This document shows positions 34,901-43,352 of a stretch of DNA of 64,000 bases, piece after piece. The stretch is taken from the NCBI RefSeq assembly GCF_016745235.1, contig NZ_JAELVM010000001.1, positions 1,563,856 through 1,627,855 on the forward strand. Direction: 5' to 3'. This DNA is from Chryseobacterium endalhagicum (lineage in GTDB: Bacteria > Bacteroidota > Bacteroidia > Flavobacteriales > Weeksellaceae). The notes under the pieces were generated by a model that worked only from the letters and a program-made list of their open reading frames with translations, was not told where the DNA came from and searched no databases. Within the stretch, counting starts at the first letter, position 1. The number at the start of each line of letters is the position of its first letter. A program made the position numbers and the translations under genes.

Positions 34901-34915
34901 TGCAATTTTGTTGCA
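34901..34915. promoter_or_regulatory. Regulon palindrome, site 7 (lanthipeptide operon)
   Basis: Minus-strand TGCAACAAAATTGCA with perfect TGCAA/TTGCA arms; it differs by one base from site 1 at the precursor gene. Tandem sites at this distance could bind two dimers side by side. Confidence 0.75.
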
Positions 34916-35124
34916 ATTTAAAAAAATAATATGATTCAGCTTATACTTATTCAATTAATTCTGAAGATGGGGAGAAAAAAATCAGAGAATGGTAAATAGA
35001 TGTGAATTGTAAATTGTGAATTTTGAATTGTGAAAACTGTCGGGTAGCAGGATAAAAATTCCTGAAGCAGATAAAGTTTTTTCAAACGCAAAGTTTGAAG
35101 ATTATGACTTTATACTTTAGGAAG

Positions 35125-35219
35125 GCAAAGGCAAGAATCAATTGAAATTGATCCGATGAAGCGTGTGGATAAAACGTCCGCTTATTCAGTGGTGCAGCCA
35201 CACCTCTTTGTTTACCTTT
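35125..35219 (-). repeat. Diverged inverted copy of the 290-bp interspersed element
   Basis: The segment gcaaaggcaagaatcaa...gatgaagcgtgtggataaaacg reads as the reverse complement of the middle of the 19.5-20.1 kb elements, with roughly one in five bases changed. It lies just upstream of the lanthipeptide operon promoter. Confidence 0.7.
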
Positions 35220-35527
35220 AAGCTAGGGGATATGGCATGAAATCTTTGCGTTAAAGCAAACTCTGGTTGGCTCTGGATTCGCAAAAATAGAAAGGTATAA
35301 TTTTTTTCACACAAAGAAAAATTATTATACTATTTATAAAGGAAGTAAAGATGGAATCAATTTCATTGATTTAGATGAAGGGAATGATATGTAATGATTT
35401 AGAAATTTCATGCAGATTAATCAGATCATGCAAATTTTACTTTTTTTTAATCTGCTCTATCTGTAGAATCTGCGAGAGTACATAATTTTTGTTAATATGC
35501 ATAAGGGTATGGAGGAATAGAAAATAA

Positions 35528-35552
35528 AAGCTCCCGAATTTTTCAGGAGCTT
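35528..35552 (-). terminator. Terminator of the DUF4377 lipoprotein gene
   Basis: On the minus strand AAGCTCC and GGAGCTT pair around a 10-11 base loop and run into TTATTTT, starting 7 bases after the gene's stop codon. Confidence 0.7.
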
Positions 35553-35558
35553 GAGATA

Positions 35559-35906
35559 TTATTTTTTGGTTTTGGAAACCTCTTTAATCAGAGTGTATTT
35601 TATTGAAGATCCGTCAGCTGGCGGATTAGCAATTTTTTCTGTTTTAACTTTTAAAACATATTCATATCCCGGCTCATAGGTAAATCCTTCAATGTTCGTA
35701 TAGAAATTCGTCCAGCTTTCTGAAGCTTTTTCTTTTACCTGCAGACATTTCATTGGTGCTACTCCCGTACAGTCAGCAGTTTCAGGTCCTACGATGAACG
35801 TTTTTTCATCTGCTCCGGAAGCGCTGGCCGCAGTGGTACATTGTGTCATGGCAAATAGGGCTAGTGCAGGAACAGCTCCTTTTAGAATTGTTGCTATAAT
35901 TTTCAT
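35559..35906 (-). CDS. DUF4377-like lipoprotein
   Basis: A 115-residue protein with a lipoprotein signal (LALFAMTQC, Cys23) and a DUF4377-type domain: DCTGVAPMKCLQVKEK, WTNFYTNIEGFTYEPGYEYVLKVK and NPPADGSSIKYTLI. Two Cys in the domain could pair. DUF4377 occurs alone or beside HslJ/META domains in envelope lipoproteins and has no established role. The gene is single and is divergent from the transglutaminase-like gene. Confidence 0.8.
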   Translation of the reverse strand: MKIIATILKGAVPALALFAMTQCTTAASASGADEKTFIVGPETADCTGVAPMKCLQVKEKASESWTNFYTNIEGFTYEPGYEYVLKVKTEKIANPPADGSSIKYTLIKEVSKTKK

Positions 35907-36045
35907 AAACTTTATTTTAAACCTTAGTTCACAATTACTGTGCCGAAGTTTTTGCCGTAGTTCTTCTATTGTTTTTTAGTTTTTAATTATTTAATTTGAG
36001 CGTTTGTAAAAATGTAACCAAAGAACACAAATACTAAAATATCAT

Positions 36046-38067
36046 ATGGAAAATCCAATTCAAATTGAAAATTACAAAATTCAAAAACCTGAAATTTGGG
36101 CGGGAAATATCAATGATCAGGAGCTGATTGATAAAATTAAAGATTCTGAATTCTCAAGAAAACAGATTGATGAAGGAAAGGATTACTGCTATTTCCTTGA
36201 CAAAAAATATTATACAAGCAATAAAGAAAACAGTGAATATGTATGCATGGCCTATACGCTGAATGAGCCGGGAAATCTGGAACGGGCTTCTGTTTCGGAT
36301 GTGATTGTTGAAGAAAATGAAGTGTACAGCATTCACCGGATCAGTGTTTTGAGAGACGGCGTATTGATTGATAAAATTCCGGATACGAAAATAAAGGTTC
36401 TTGACAGTGAGAACCAGAGCAGCGGTGGGATATTGAGCAGCAACAAAAAGATCAATATTACTATTAAAGACCTGAGACTTTATGATGTTCTGATCATGGA
36501 AGATTCAAGGTTTAAAGCTTTTACAGAACGTGATTTCCTCAGAAAGGAATTTTCAAAATATGTATGGGTAAGCCCGGATAATTACTGGGCATACGGCAGT
36601 TTTAAATTTACTTTTATCAACGACCGCGAGCAGACCGTTTCCTACAAAAAAACCTTCTTCAGAGATGAACAGGGCAACGTTCTGGAACCTAGCACCCACA
36701 GTCTGAAAAAAGGAGAGAGTTTTGTGATTGAAGAGGAAAATTATCTCAATCCGGTAGATGCAGGACGTGAGATTTTCCCGTTTATAGATTTTGCGACGGA
36801 TGCTCAGTGGAAGGACCTTTCAAACTATATTGCCCCGATGTATGAAGATATTTTCAGCAGTTATTCCCTGAAAGATTTTGCGCCTGATCTTGCCGAAAAG
36901 CTTGATGCGGTAAACGGTCAGGATGAAAAGCTCCAGTTTGCCATAGAATATGTACAGAACCATATTTATTATGTTTTCAATGCCGATGAGATGAATGGTC
37001 ACAAGCCGCAGGAACCTTCGGTAACCTATGAGAATAAACAGGGCGACTGTAAGGCAAAATGTGTTCTGCTGAAAGTGATTTTAGATTATATTGGCGTAGA
37101 TTCTAGAGTGGTTCTCGTTAATTTTCATACGGATTATTATATCAGATATTATCTTCCATCGCTGTTAAGCTTTAATCATGTGGTGGTAAAAATCAGTTAT
37201 AAAGGTCAGGAATATTTCGTGGATGCAACGGTTCGTGATGAATTCGGGCTGATAGAAAACCGCGGCTTCATTTATTTTATGCATTATCTGGAAGTAAAAC
37301 CGGATCAGGTGCTTCAGGAAAGAAAAGCACACAAGTTTCCGTATTACTGCATCGATGAAAAAGTGGAATTCAATGCCCAGAATACCACCGGCCGCCTGAA
37401 ACTGATGACCACCTACAAGGGAAACCGCGCCAATTCGATGAGAAGGTATTTTAAAAACACCAATAAACGGGAGATTGTAGACAGCTGGAACAGTTTCCTG
37501 TTTTACGGACTTAATTATTCCAATGACAGAAGCGGAACGGACGTCAGAAATATTTTCAAAGATGCCGCCATTGATATTGTAAGCGATGATAAAAAATTAA
37601 ACGAATTCAAAATTCATTATTCCGCCACAGTAGAAAATCCATATTATACCGATCCGCAAAACAACCGGTTTTTGATGTATTTTGACCGAAACGTCATCAA
37701 AGCAAGCGCCCGGGATTTTATGCATAAAGATCTTCCTTTCTGGCATAATTTCGACAGTGAGAAGTACGAAATCAGCCTGAATACAGATCAGAAGATCGAT
37801 ACGGAAGAAAAATACACGGTCCAGGAAAGTACGGTCACCAATCCGTATTTTGATTATAAAAGCCGGAAAAAAATCACTAAAAATGGTGTTACCGTGAATA
37901 TTGAATACAATCCTTTAGTCAATCTGGAGATTCCCAAAGATCAGTTTGAAACGTTCAGGGAAGCCCATCATACGGTTGCTGACAGTAATTTCGGATTGGG
38001 AATTGATATTATTGAACCGGGACTGATGAACAGACTGAAGTTTAGCTTTAAGAAGAGGTTTAAGTAA
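36046..38067 (+). CDS. DUF3857/transglutaminase-like protein
   Basis: A 673-residue protein without a signal peptide. Residues about 60-230 resemble DUF3857. The transglutaminase-like core has the Cys in KQGDCKAKCVLLKVIL, the His in SFNHVVVKISYKG and the Asp in YFVDATVRDEFG, giving a complete Cys-His-Asp triad. The C-terminal 230 residues are beta-rich (FKIHYSATVENPYYTDPQNN). Family members may be cysteine peptidases or cross-linkers; the substrate is unknown. No neighbour shares its transcript. Confidence 0.82.
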   Translation: MENPIQIENYKIQKPEIWAGNINDQELIDKIKDSEFSRKQIDEGKDYCYFLDKKYYTSNKENSEYVCMAYTLNEPGNLERASVSDVIVEENEVYSIHRISVLRDGVLIDKIPDTKIKVLDSENQSSGGILSSNKKINITIKDLRLYDVLIMEDSRFKAFTERDFLRKEFSKYVWVSPDNYWAYGSFKFTFINDREQTVSYKKTFFRDEQGNVLEPSTHSLKKGESFVIEEENYLNPVDAGREIFPFIDFATDAQWKDLSNYIAPMYEDIFSSYSLKDFAPDLAEKLDAVNGQDEKLQFAIEYVQNHIYYVFNADEMNGHKPQEPSVTYENKQGDCKAKCVLLKVILDYIGVDSRVVLVNFHTDYYIRYYLPSLLSFNHVVVKISYKGQEYFVDATVRDEFGLIENRGFIYFMHYLEVKPDQVLQERKAHKFPYYCIDEKVEFNAQNTTGRLKLMTTYKGNRANSMRRYFKNTNKREIVDSWNSFLFYGLNYSNDRSGTDVRNIFKDAAIDIVSDDKKLNEFKIHYSATVENPYYTDPQNNRFLMYFDRNVIKASARDFMHKDLPFWHNFDSEKYEISLNTDQKIDTEEKYTVQESTVTNPYFDYKSRKKITKNGVTVNIEYNPLVNLEIPKDQFETFREAHHTVADSNFGLGIDIIEPGLMNRLKFSFKKRFK

Positions 38068-38546
38068 TTCGGGTTGCGGGTTTTCGGGATTCGGGATGGC
38101 GTGTTTGAGTGTTTTAGAGTAAATGAGTCTAATGATTTTCTGATCTAATATTTAATGAAGGGCAGGTATCTGGTGGCAGAGGTTCTCGAAGCCACCAATA
38201 AATTGTCTTCGAGTTTAAAGCGGGTTATTTCCGGTTTGTAGTTTAGGATTTCGGCGGCGGCCGGAGGCCGCCGCCGAAATCCTAAACTTATTAAAAACAG
38301 ATTCCTAAAAATCTGAGATTTTTTCAAAAACTTAAGTGTAAAAAAACCTGTGTGCTTTTTGAAAAATTAAGATCAATAAAGAAGGTAAGAACAGTTAAGA
38401 AAAAATCTAAAGATTTTTTAAGCAGTAACTTTTTTAGCGAAGCTCATCTTAATAATCTTAAAAACTTCAATCGCCTTACTATTTCAAAAATTTAAGGATT
38501 AAAAGTCTTACTTTCTAAAGCTTAAATGTACCTTTTATGGTTAAAA
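38068..38546. repeat. Gap with a 23-bp perfect G+C-rich hairpin
   Basis: The arms at 38240-38262 and 38266-38288 are exact reverse complements with only GGA between, containing the block ggcggcggcc, very G+C-rich for this genome. A second inverted repeat (tggtggc...gccacca) lies near 38170-38200. The remainder is A+T-rich without a gene. The hairpin may stop transcription from both sides. Confidence 0.75.
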
Positions 38547-38903
38547 TCAAAGCTGACTCTCAGAACCCTCAGCTTCTTTAGGCTTTGGAGCTATTCCCCT
38601 GAATTTCTGCTTACCAATCAGCAGCTCAAAGAAAAGCCTGAAATCTGAAATCAGTGACCATAGCGGATATTTAAAAGTGGCCGGTTTATTTTTTTCAATG
38701 ATGGCATGGCTGAACCAGGCGAATCCATACCCAAAGATGGGAATATACCATAGAAACCTTTCTTTTCCGGAGCTGATCACATACCAGATCACCACAAATA
38801 CCAGAAGAGTTCCAATGAAATGAAAGATTCTGGTTCCTGTTTTACTGTGTTCGGTAAGATAGAACTGATAAAATTCTCTGTAATTTTTTATTCTTTCTGA
38901 CAT
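38547..38903 (-). CDS. DUF962/Mpo1-like membrane protein
   Basis: From the ATG at MSERIKNYREFY (the frame is open further upstream) the protein has 118 residues. It carries family features: FYLTEHSKTGTRIFHFIG, two short membrane helices (LLVFVVIWYVISS, WYIPIFGYGFAWFSHAIIEKNKPATF) and PLWSLISDFRLF. The conserved His residues in both motifs are those used for iron in yeast Mpo1, a 2-hydroxy-fatty-acid dioxygenase; that this bacterial protein does the same is inference. Confidence 0.82.
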   Translation of the reverse strand: MSERIKNYREFYQFYLTEHSKTGTRIFHFIGTLLVFVVIWYVISSGKERFLWYIPIFGYGFAWFSHAIIEKNKPATFKYPLWSLISDFRLFFELLIGKQKFRGIAPKPKEAEGSESQL

Positions 38904-38993
38904 GGCGGCATTAGTTTGTAGTTTATGTTGAGATCTATGCAATAATTCTGCCGATTTGATGGTGAAGTAAAAAGGCGAAAAGGCTAAAAAGAA

Positions 38994-39029
38994 AAAAGGC
39001 AAATTTGCTGATTCGCAAATTTGCCTTTT
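38994..39029 (-). terminator. Terminator of the APC permease gene
   Basis: A perfect 15-bp stem (aaaaggcaaatttgc with gcaaatttgcctttt), loop tgattc, 62 bases after the permease stop on the minus strand. The poly-A/T arms make it work in both directions. Confidence 0.75.
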
Positions 39030-39090
39030 ATGTAATATTTTATACAGGTACTGATTATGCCCTGTTCATTTGCGTTGTAGCACTTTCCAT

Positions 39091-40761
39091 TTAGCTATTT
39101 CTCAGCTTACTGTTTCTATAGCCATAGCAGAAGTAAATCACCAGACCCAGCGCGAACCAAAGTCCGAACCAGAACCAGTTTTCATGACTCATTCCGGTCA
39201 GCAGATACAGACATGAGCTTAAGCCGATTAAAGGAATTAAAGAGAAGTTTTTAATAAAGGTGAAGATACACAGCACCAGATTGATCAGGATGAATACAAA
39301 CATAGAGGCTCTGAATTCTCCTTCTTTAGGATCGTTCCAATCCATCAGATTCGTGAAAAATTCCGGCTGCCAGATATAAAAAGCGATCAGTCCGCCGATG
39401 AAAATAACCGGAAATATAATCTTACCATTAATATAAGGAAGATGGAATCTGCCTTTGATCTTTTCTTTGGCTGGAAGCATCAAAACTCCGGCACAGACCA
39501 GTACGAATGCGAAAATGGTTCCGATACTCGTAAAATCAAGGATGAATGTTTTATCCGTAAACAGGATAGGAACACCTACCGCAATACCTGTAATAACGGT
39601 TGCATAAGAAGGTGTTTTGTATTTGGGATGAACTTTCTGAAACCTTTGAGGCATCAGTCCGTCACGGCTCATGGCGTACCATATTCTCGGCTGTCCCATC
39701 TGGAAAACCAATAACACGGTAGTGATCGCAACGATGGCAACAAATGAAACCACAAGTTCCATCCACGCTACATTGGCATTGGCTTTTTCAAATATAAATG
39801 AAAGCGGATCTCCTACACCGTCAAATTTTCTGTAATCCACCATTCCGGTAAGAACCAGCGTCAGGGCAATATAGATAAATGTACACAGCACAAGGGAGAT
39901 GATCATTCCTTTCGGAAGGGTCTTCTGCGGATCTTTTGTTTCTTCTGAAAGCACACTCAGCGCATCGAAACCAATATAGGCAAAGAAAACCCCAGAAACC
40001 GCACTCATAACGCCTGCAAAACCATTTGGCATGAAAGAAGCAACCTGCGTTTCGGGATTAACCGGTGTCCAGTTGTCTGTATTAATATAGGCAAAACCTA
40101 CAAGGATAACCAGGACAATAACGGCCAGCTTTAAAATAACCAGTGAATTATTGAAATTTTTACTCTCTTTTACTCCTACGTAACAAAGCCATGTAATTAG
40201 ACCGTTAATCACCAGTGCAGGAAGGTCAACGATGAATTTCAGGCTGCCAAGGAGTGGAGCTGTGTTCCATGCATTGAGCAGTTCTTTGTTTTCGGAACCA
40301 TTTTCAAAAGCTTTTCTGGCTTCGGTATAGCTGCAGGTAAGATAATCGGGAATATGCATCCCAAGACGTTCTAAAAAGCTGGTAAAGTAATCGGACCACG
40401 AAAAAGCCACATAGATATTCCCGAAAGAATACTCCATGATCAGTGCCCATCCGATGACCCACGCGATCAGTTCTCCAAAACTGGCATATGCATATGTATA
40501 TGCTGAACCGGCGGTAGGAATTCTGCTGGCAAATTCAGCGTAGCACAATGCGGTGAAACCACACGCAAAGCCACAAATCAAATATAATAGAATCACTCCC
40601 GGGCCGCCTCTGAAAACTGCTTCGCCTAAACTGCTGAAACTTCCTGCTCCAATAATGGCCGCAATGCCAAAAAAAACGATATCCCAAACACCTAAAACCC
40701 TTAATAGATTAGTAGATGTATCTGTTTCTGAATAGTTTTTCCTTCTGAAAAGTTGATTCAT
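39091..40761 (-). CDS. APC-family amino acid permease
   Basis: A 556-residue protein with 12-14 membrane helices. The first helix has the APC motif FGIAAIIGAGSFSSLGEA, the substrate backbone-binding GxG region. Later segments include YAYASFGELIAWVIGWALIMEYSFG and FFAYIGFDALSVLSEETKDPQKTLPKG, the conserved helix 6 and loop. It resembles cationic-amino-acid (YfnA/CAT-like) permeases. The gene is single with its own terminator. The substrate is not certain. Confidence 0.92.
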   Translation of the reverse strand: MNQLFRRKNYSETDTSTNLLRVLGVWDIVFFGIAAIIGAGSFSSLGEAVFRGGPGVILLYLICGFACGFTALCYAEFASRIPTAGSAYTYAYASFGELIAWVIGWALIMEYSFGNIYVAFSWSDYFTSFLERLGMHIPDYLTCSYTEARKAFENGSENKELLNAWNTAPLLGSLKFIVDLPALVINGLITWLCYVGVKESKNFNNSLVILKLAVIVLVILVGFAYINTDNWTPVNPETQVASFMPNGFAGVMSAVSGVFFAYIGFDALSVLSEETKDPQKTLPKGMIISLVLCTFIYIALTLVLTGMVDYRKFDGVGDPLSFIFEKANANVAWMELVVSFVAIVAITTVLLVFQMGQPRIWYAMSRDGLMPQRFQKVHPKYKTPSYATVITGIAVGVPILFTDKTFILDFTSIGTIFAFVLVCAGVLMLPAKEKIKGRFHLPYINGKIIFPVIFIGGLIAFYIWQPEFFTNLMDWNDPKEGEFRASMFVFILINLVLCIFTFIKNFSLIPLIGLSSCLYLLTGMSHENWFWFGLWFALGLVIYFCYGYRNSKLRNS

Positions 40762-40873
40762 TCAATATTTTATTTGAGTTTGAAAAAAAGCAAATGTAAT
40801 GATTTTTTATTTTGATGTTATCCGTCATCGTAATATTAGTTAAAAATACTGACAGTAGATCATTTAAATGCCT

Positions 40874-43114
40874 TTATTCTTGATAAATAGGTATTTCCAC
40901 ATAACTGTCGTTGTACCATTTTATTTCCAGCGGCTCACCCGAATCTTTGATCGTCTCATCGCTGACATCCTTTCCTGAACCGTAATTGATCTGCCAGTTC
41001 GGGTTTTTGTTGACACCCACAAGCAGAACCAGTTTACTTCCCTTTACGATTTTCTTACTCATGAATATTGAATTTTTGATCGGGATCTGCTCTGTTTTCC
41101 CAGGCGTAAGAAGCTGCCGCTTTTCATTGTCTTTTGCATAGCTGGCTCTTACCATGTGGGTAGACAGTAAAAAGGTCTTGCCATCCGGCTGGATCTGGTA
41201 CAAAGACATTTCCGTATCAAAATCTTTTTTATTGATCGAAACATTGAAGAACCCGCCCGGATTTCCACTCATGATAAGGTCTTTATCCAAAATCTCACTT
41301 TCAAAATAAACAGAGTTTGTGGTTTTTACACTATCAATTTTGCTTACTTTATGATAGGTTTCTTTCTGATCACGGTTTTTGAAATCAACGGTTTGGGTCA
41401 CAAAGCTTTTGCCTGAAGGCTGTTTGAAAACCGATGGTGCGTTTTTATGATCCTGAAGATAAAATTTAACCGTTGAGTTATGCATTTTTTCAAGAGTGGG
41501 AGCATGTTTCCATGTATTGGTGCTCATCACCTGGAAATTAATCCTGTCTTTTAAAAGGGCCGGTTTTTTACCGTCTTTCAGGGTATAATCAAACCACGAA
41601 AAAGCAAGGTCATCAATGCTTATTCTGGCTACAGGATCTATCGTAGTTCCGCTAACGGAAGTAAATCCAAAGCTCTGGGCACCGCCGTGATTATACGGAC
41701 CAATGACCAGATAATGATTAGCATTTTTGTTATACAGATGATGCGATTTAAAATAAGACATCGCCCCGATCTGGTCGTCATCATAATATCCCGTAGTCGT
41801 TAAAACAGGAATATTGATGTTCGCGAAATCTTCTTTGTAAGGAACCATTTTCTGCCAGTATTCATCATATCCCGGATGATCCAGCCATCTCTGAAATATC
41901 TTGCTGGGTTTACCGCTTATGGTGTCCAGAGACCGGAATGATTTTCCGCTTTTATACCATTCGGAGAATACAGATTCCCATTGGGCGAAATTATTGAAAC
42001 CAGCTTCATCCGTCAGCTTATTGTTCGTTACATACTGGATCCACTGCAGCATATAGCTCATGAATATATTGTTCTGTGCGGGATAATCTATGCCGATTCC
42101 TACCGCAACCTGAGGAACAATGGTCTTTAAGGCCGGATGCAATTTTTTCACAGCTGCCCACTGGCTGAAGCCCAGATAACTTCCGCCGATCATTCCGACT
42201 TTGCCGTTGCTCCAGGGTTGTTTGCTTACCCAATCGATCACTTCATAAATATCCTGAGATTCATGCTCGAAGGGATTGTTCTCGTCATTACTGGTTCTTT
42301 TACCGCGGGTATTCACTACAGCACCTACATAATTGTAAACGGCTGCTCTTTTTCCGAAATAAAGATCAATCTCGCCTGCGTAGATATTATTGGTAAGAAT
42401 AACCGGAAGGGGAGACGTATTTTCCTTTTTTCTGACAATGGTAATGGTCAGGGTATTTCCGTTTTTTGTTTTAATATCTTTTGTTTCGATGATAAACTTT
42501 TCCTGGTCCTTTGCAGCAACTAGCTGCGTGATCTGAGGCTTTAGTCTTGAATAGGTTTTATAGTTCAGGTAGCTTTTGCATAAAGCCAGAGCCGAAGCGT
42601 AATCTATGCTGTCCTTATCTTTCTGCTTATTGAGCGCTTCCGTCATGATTCTTTTTGAATCCCGAACGTCACCATCCACAGCGATACCTACTTTGGCGGT
42701 CAGCTGGTCGGACAGGCTTTCATATTTTTTATTGAATGCTTTTTGAAGCGCTTCAGGAAAAGGAATTTTGTCTTTTTCTTCATTCAGTTTGGCCAGACTG
42801 TAAAATTCATGAACAATGAATTTATTTCCCGCCATATTGTGATCCGCAAATTCTTTCCGGTAATCGGATAGGGTAGCGACAGACTTTTTATACTCTCCGG
42901 CAAGGATCTGCAGGCGGTACAGGTTGTCTGTGAAGGCAAGCCGGTTGGTTTTTTTGAGTTTCTGCAATTGCGGCTGGGCCATCAGTTTTGTGGCAAGCAA
43001 TGGTATTTGTTTCTCCAGAACCGTAGAGTCTGCTACTGCTGTTTTTGGGAAGTACAACTTCTGGGCGTGCATCAGATTGACAAATATTAATGCTAAAAGT
43101 ATCTTAATTTTCAT
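40874..43114 (-). CDS. Secreted CocE/NonD-family (X-Pro dipeptidyl-peptidase-like) hydrolase
   Basis: A 746-residue protein with a signal peptide (ILLALIFVNLMHAQ). Residues about 80-200 are helical. The S15/CocE hydrolase follows: GAVVNTRGKRTSNDENNPF, the nucleophile elbow GMIGGSYLGFSQWAAV (Ser), the Asp region TTTGYYDDDQIGAM and the His in GPYNHGGAQSFG. The last 200 residues form the jelly-roll domain typical of these esterases/peptidases. It probably acts in the periplasm on peptides or esters. Confidence 0.88.
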   Translation of the reverse strand: MKIKILLALIFVNLMHAQKLYFPKTAVADSTVLEKQIPLLATKLMAQPQLQKLKKTNRLAFTDNLYRLQILAGEYKKSVATLSDYRKEFADHNMAGNKFIVHEFYSLAKLNEEKDKIPFPEALQKAFNKKYESLSDQLTAKVGIAVDGDVRDSKRIMTEALNKQKDKDSIDYASALALCKSYLNYKTYSRLKPQITQLVAAKDQEKFIIETKDIKTKNGNTLTITIVRKKENTSPLPVILTNNIYAGEIDLYFGKRAAVYNYVGAVVNTRGKRTSNDENNPFEHESQDIYEVIDWVSKQPWSNGKVGMIGGSYLGFSQWAAVKKLHPALKTIVPQVAVGIGIDYPAQNNIFMSYMLQWIQYVTNNKLTDEAGFNNFAQWESVFSEWYKSGKSFRSLDTISGKPSKIFQRWLDHPGYDEYWQKMVPYKEDFANINIPVLTTTGYYDDDQIGAMSYFKSHHLYNKNANHYLVIGPYNHGGAQSFGFTSVSGTTIDPVARISIDDLAFSWFDYTLKDGKKPALLKDRINFQVMSTNTWKHAPTLEKMHNSTVKFYLQDHKNAPSVFKQPSGKSFVTQTVDFKNRDQKETYHKVSKIDSVKTTNSVYFESEILDKDLIMSGNPGGFFNVSINKKDFDTEMSLYQIQPDGKTFLLSTHMVRASYAKDNEKRQLLTPGKTEQIPIKNSIFMSKKIVKGSKLVLLVGVNKNPNWQINYGSGKDVSDETIKDSGEPLEIKWYNDSYVEIPIYQE

Positions 43115-43283
43115 GTTATGGTATGTTTTTAGCTGCTGTAGAAAAAGGATTAATTCAAAATATTTCTATGATAATTCTATATTGATACGACTTCAGTTTT
43201 TAAAATGCTAAAGTAATCAATTTTTATCATGGAATGGTGAAATGTCTTCAATAGGTATTTTAGAGTATTAAACCTTTTAAAAC

Positions 43284-43314
43284 TTGCTTAAACAATAAGT
43301 TTTTAATATTTTCG
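43284..43314 (+). promoter_or_regulatory. Promoter of the TPR/outer-membrane pair
   Basis: TTG, 20 bases and TATTTTCG form a good Bacteroidota -33/-7 pair, ending 38 bases before the TPR protein ATG. Confidence 0.5.
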
Positions 43315-43352
43315 TTAACTTATATAGACTAATTTTTTTATTCAAAAAAAGA

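Larger units (their letters stand above)
34916..35558. other. Intergenic region upstream of the lanthipeptide operon
   Basis: About 640 bases without a credible gene. It contains the diverged repeat copy at 35125-35219 and low-complexity text such as ttgtgaattttgaattgtgaa. I searched for a second GG-leader peptide and found none. Confidence 0.4.

Noticed and set aside
34842-35558. A second lanthipeptide precursor next to the lan operon
   Set aside because: I looked on both strands here and at 26721-27201 and saw no frame with a GG leader and Cys/Thr core.
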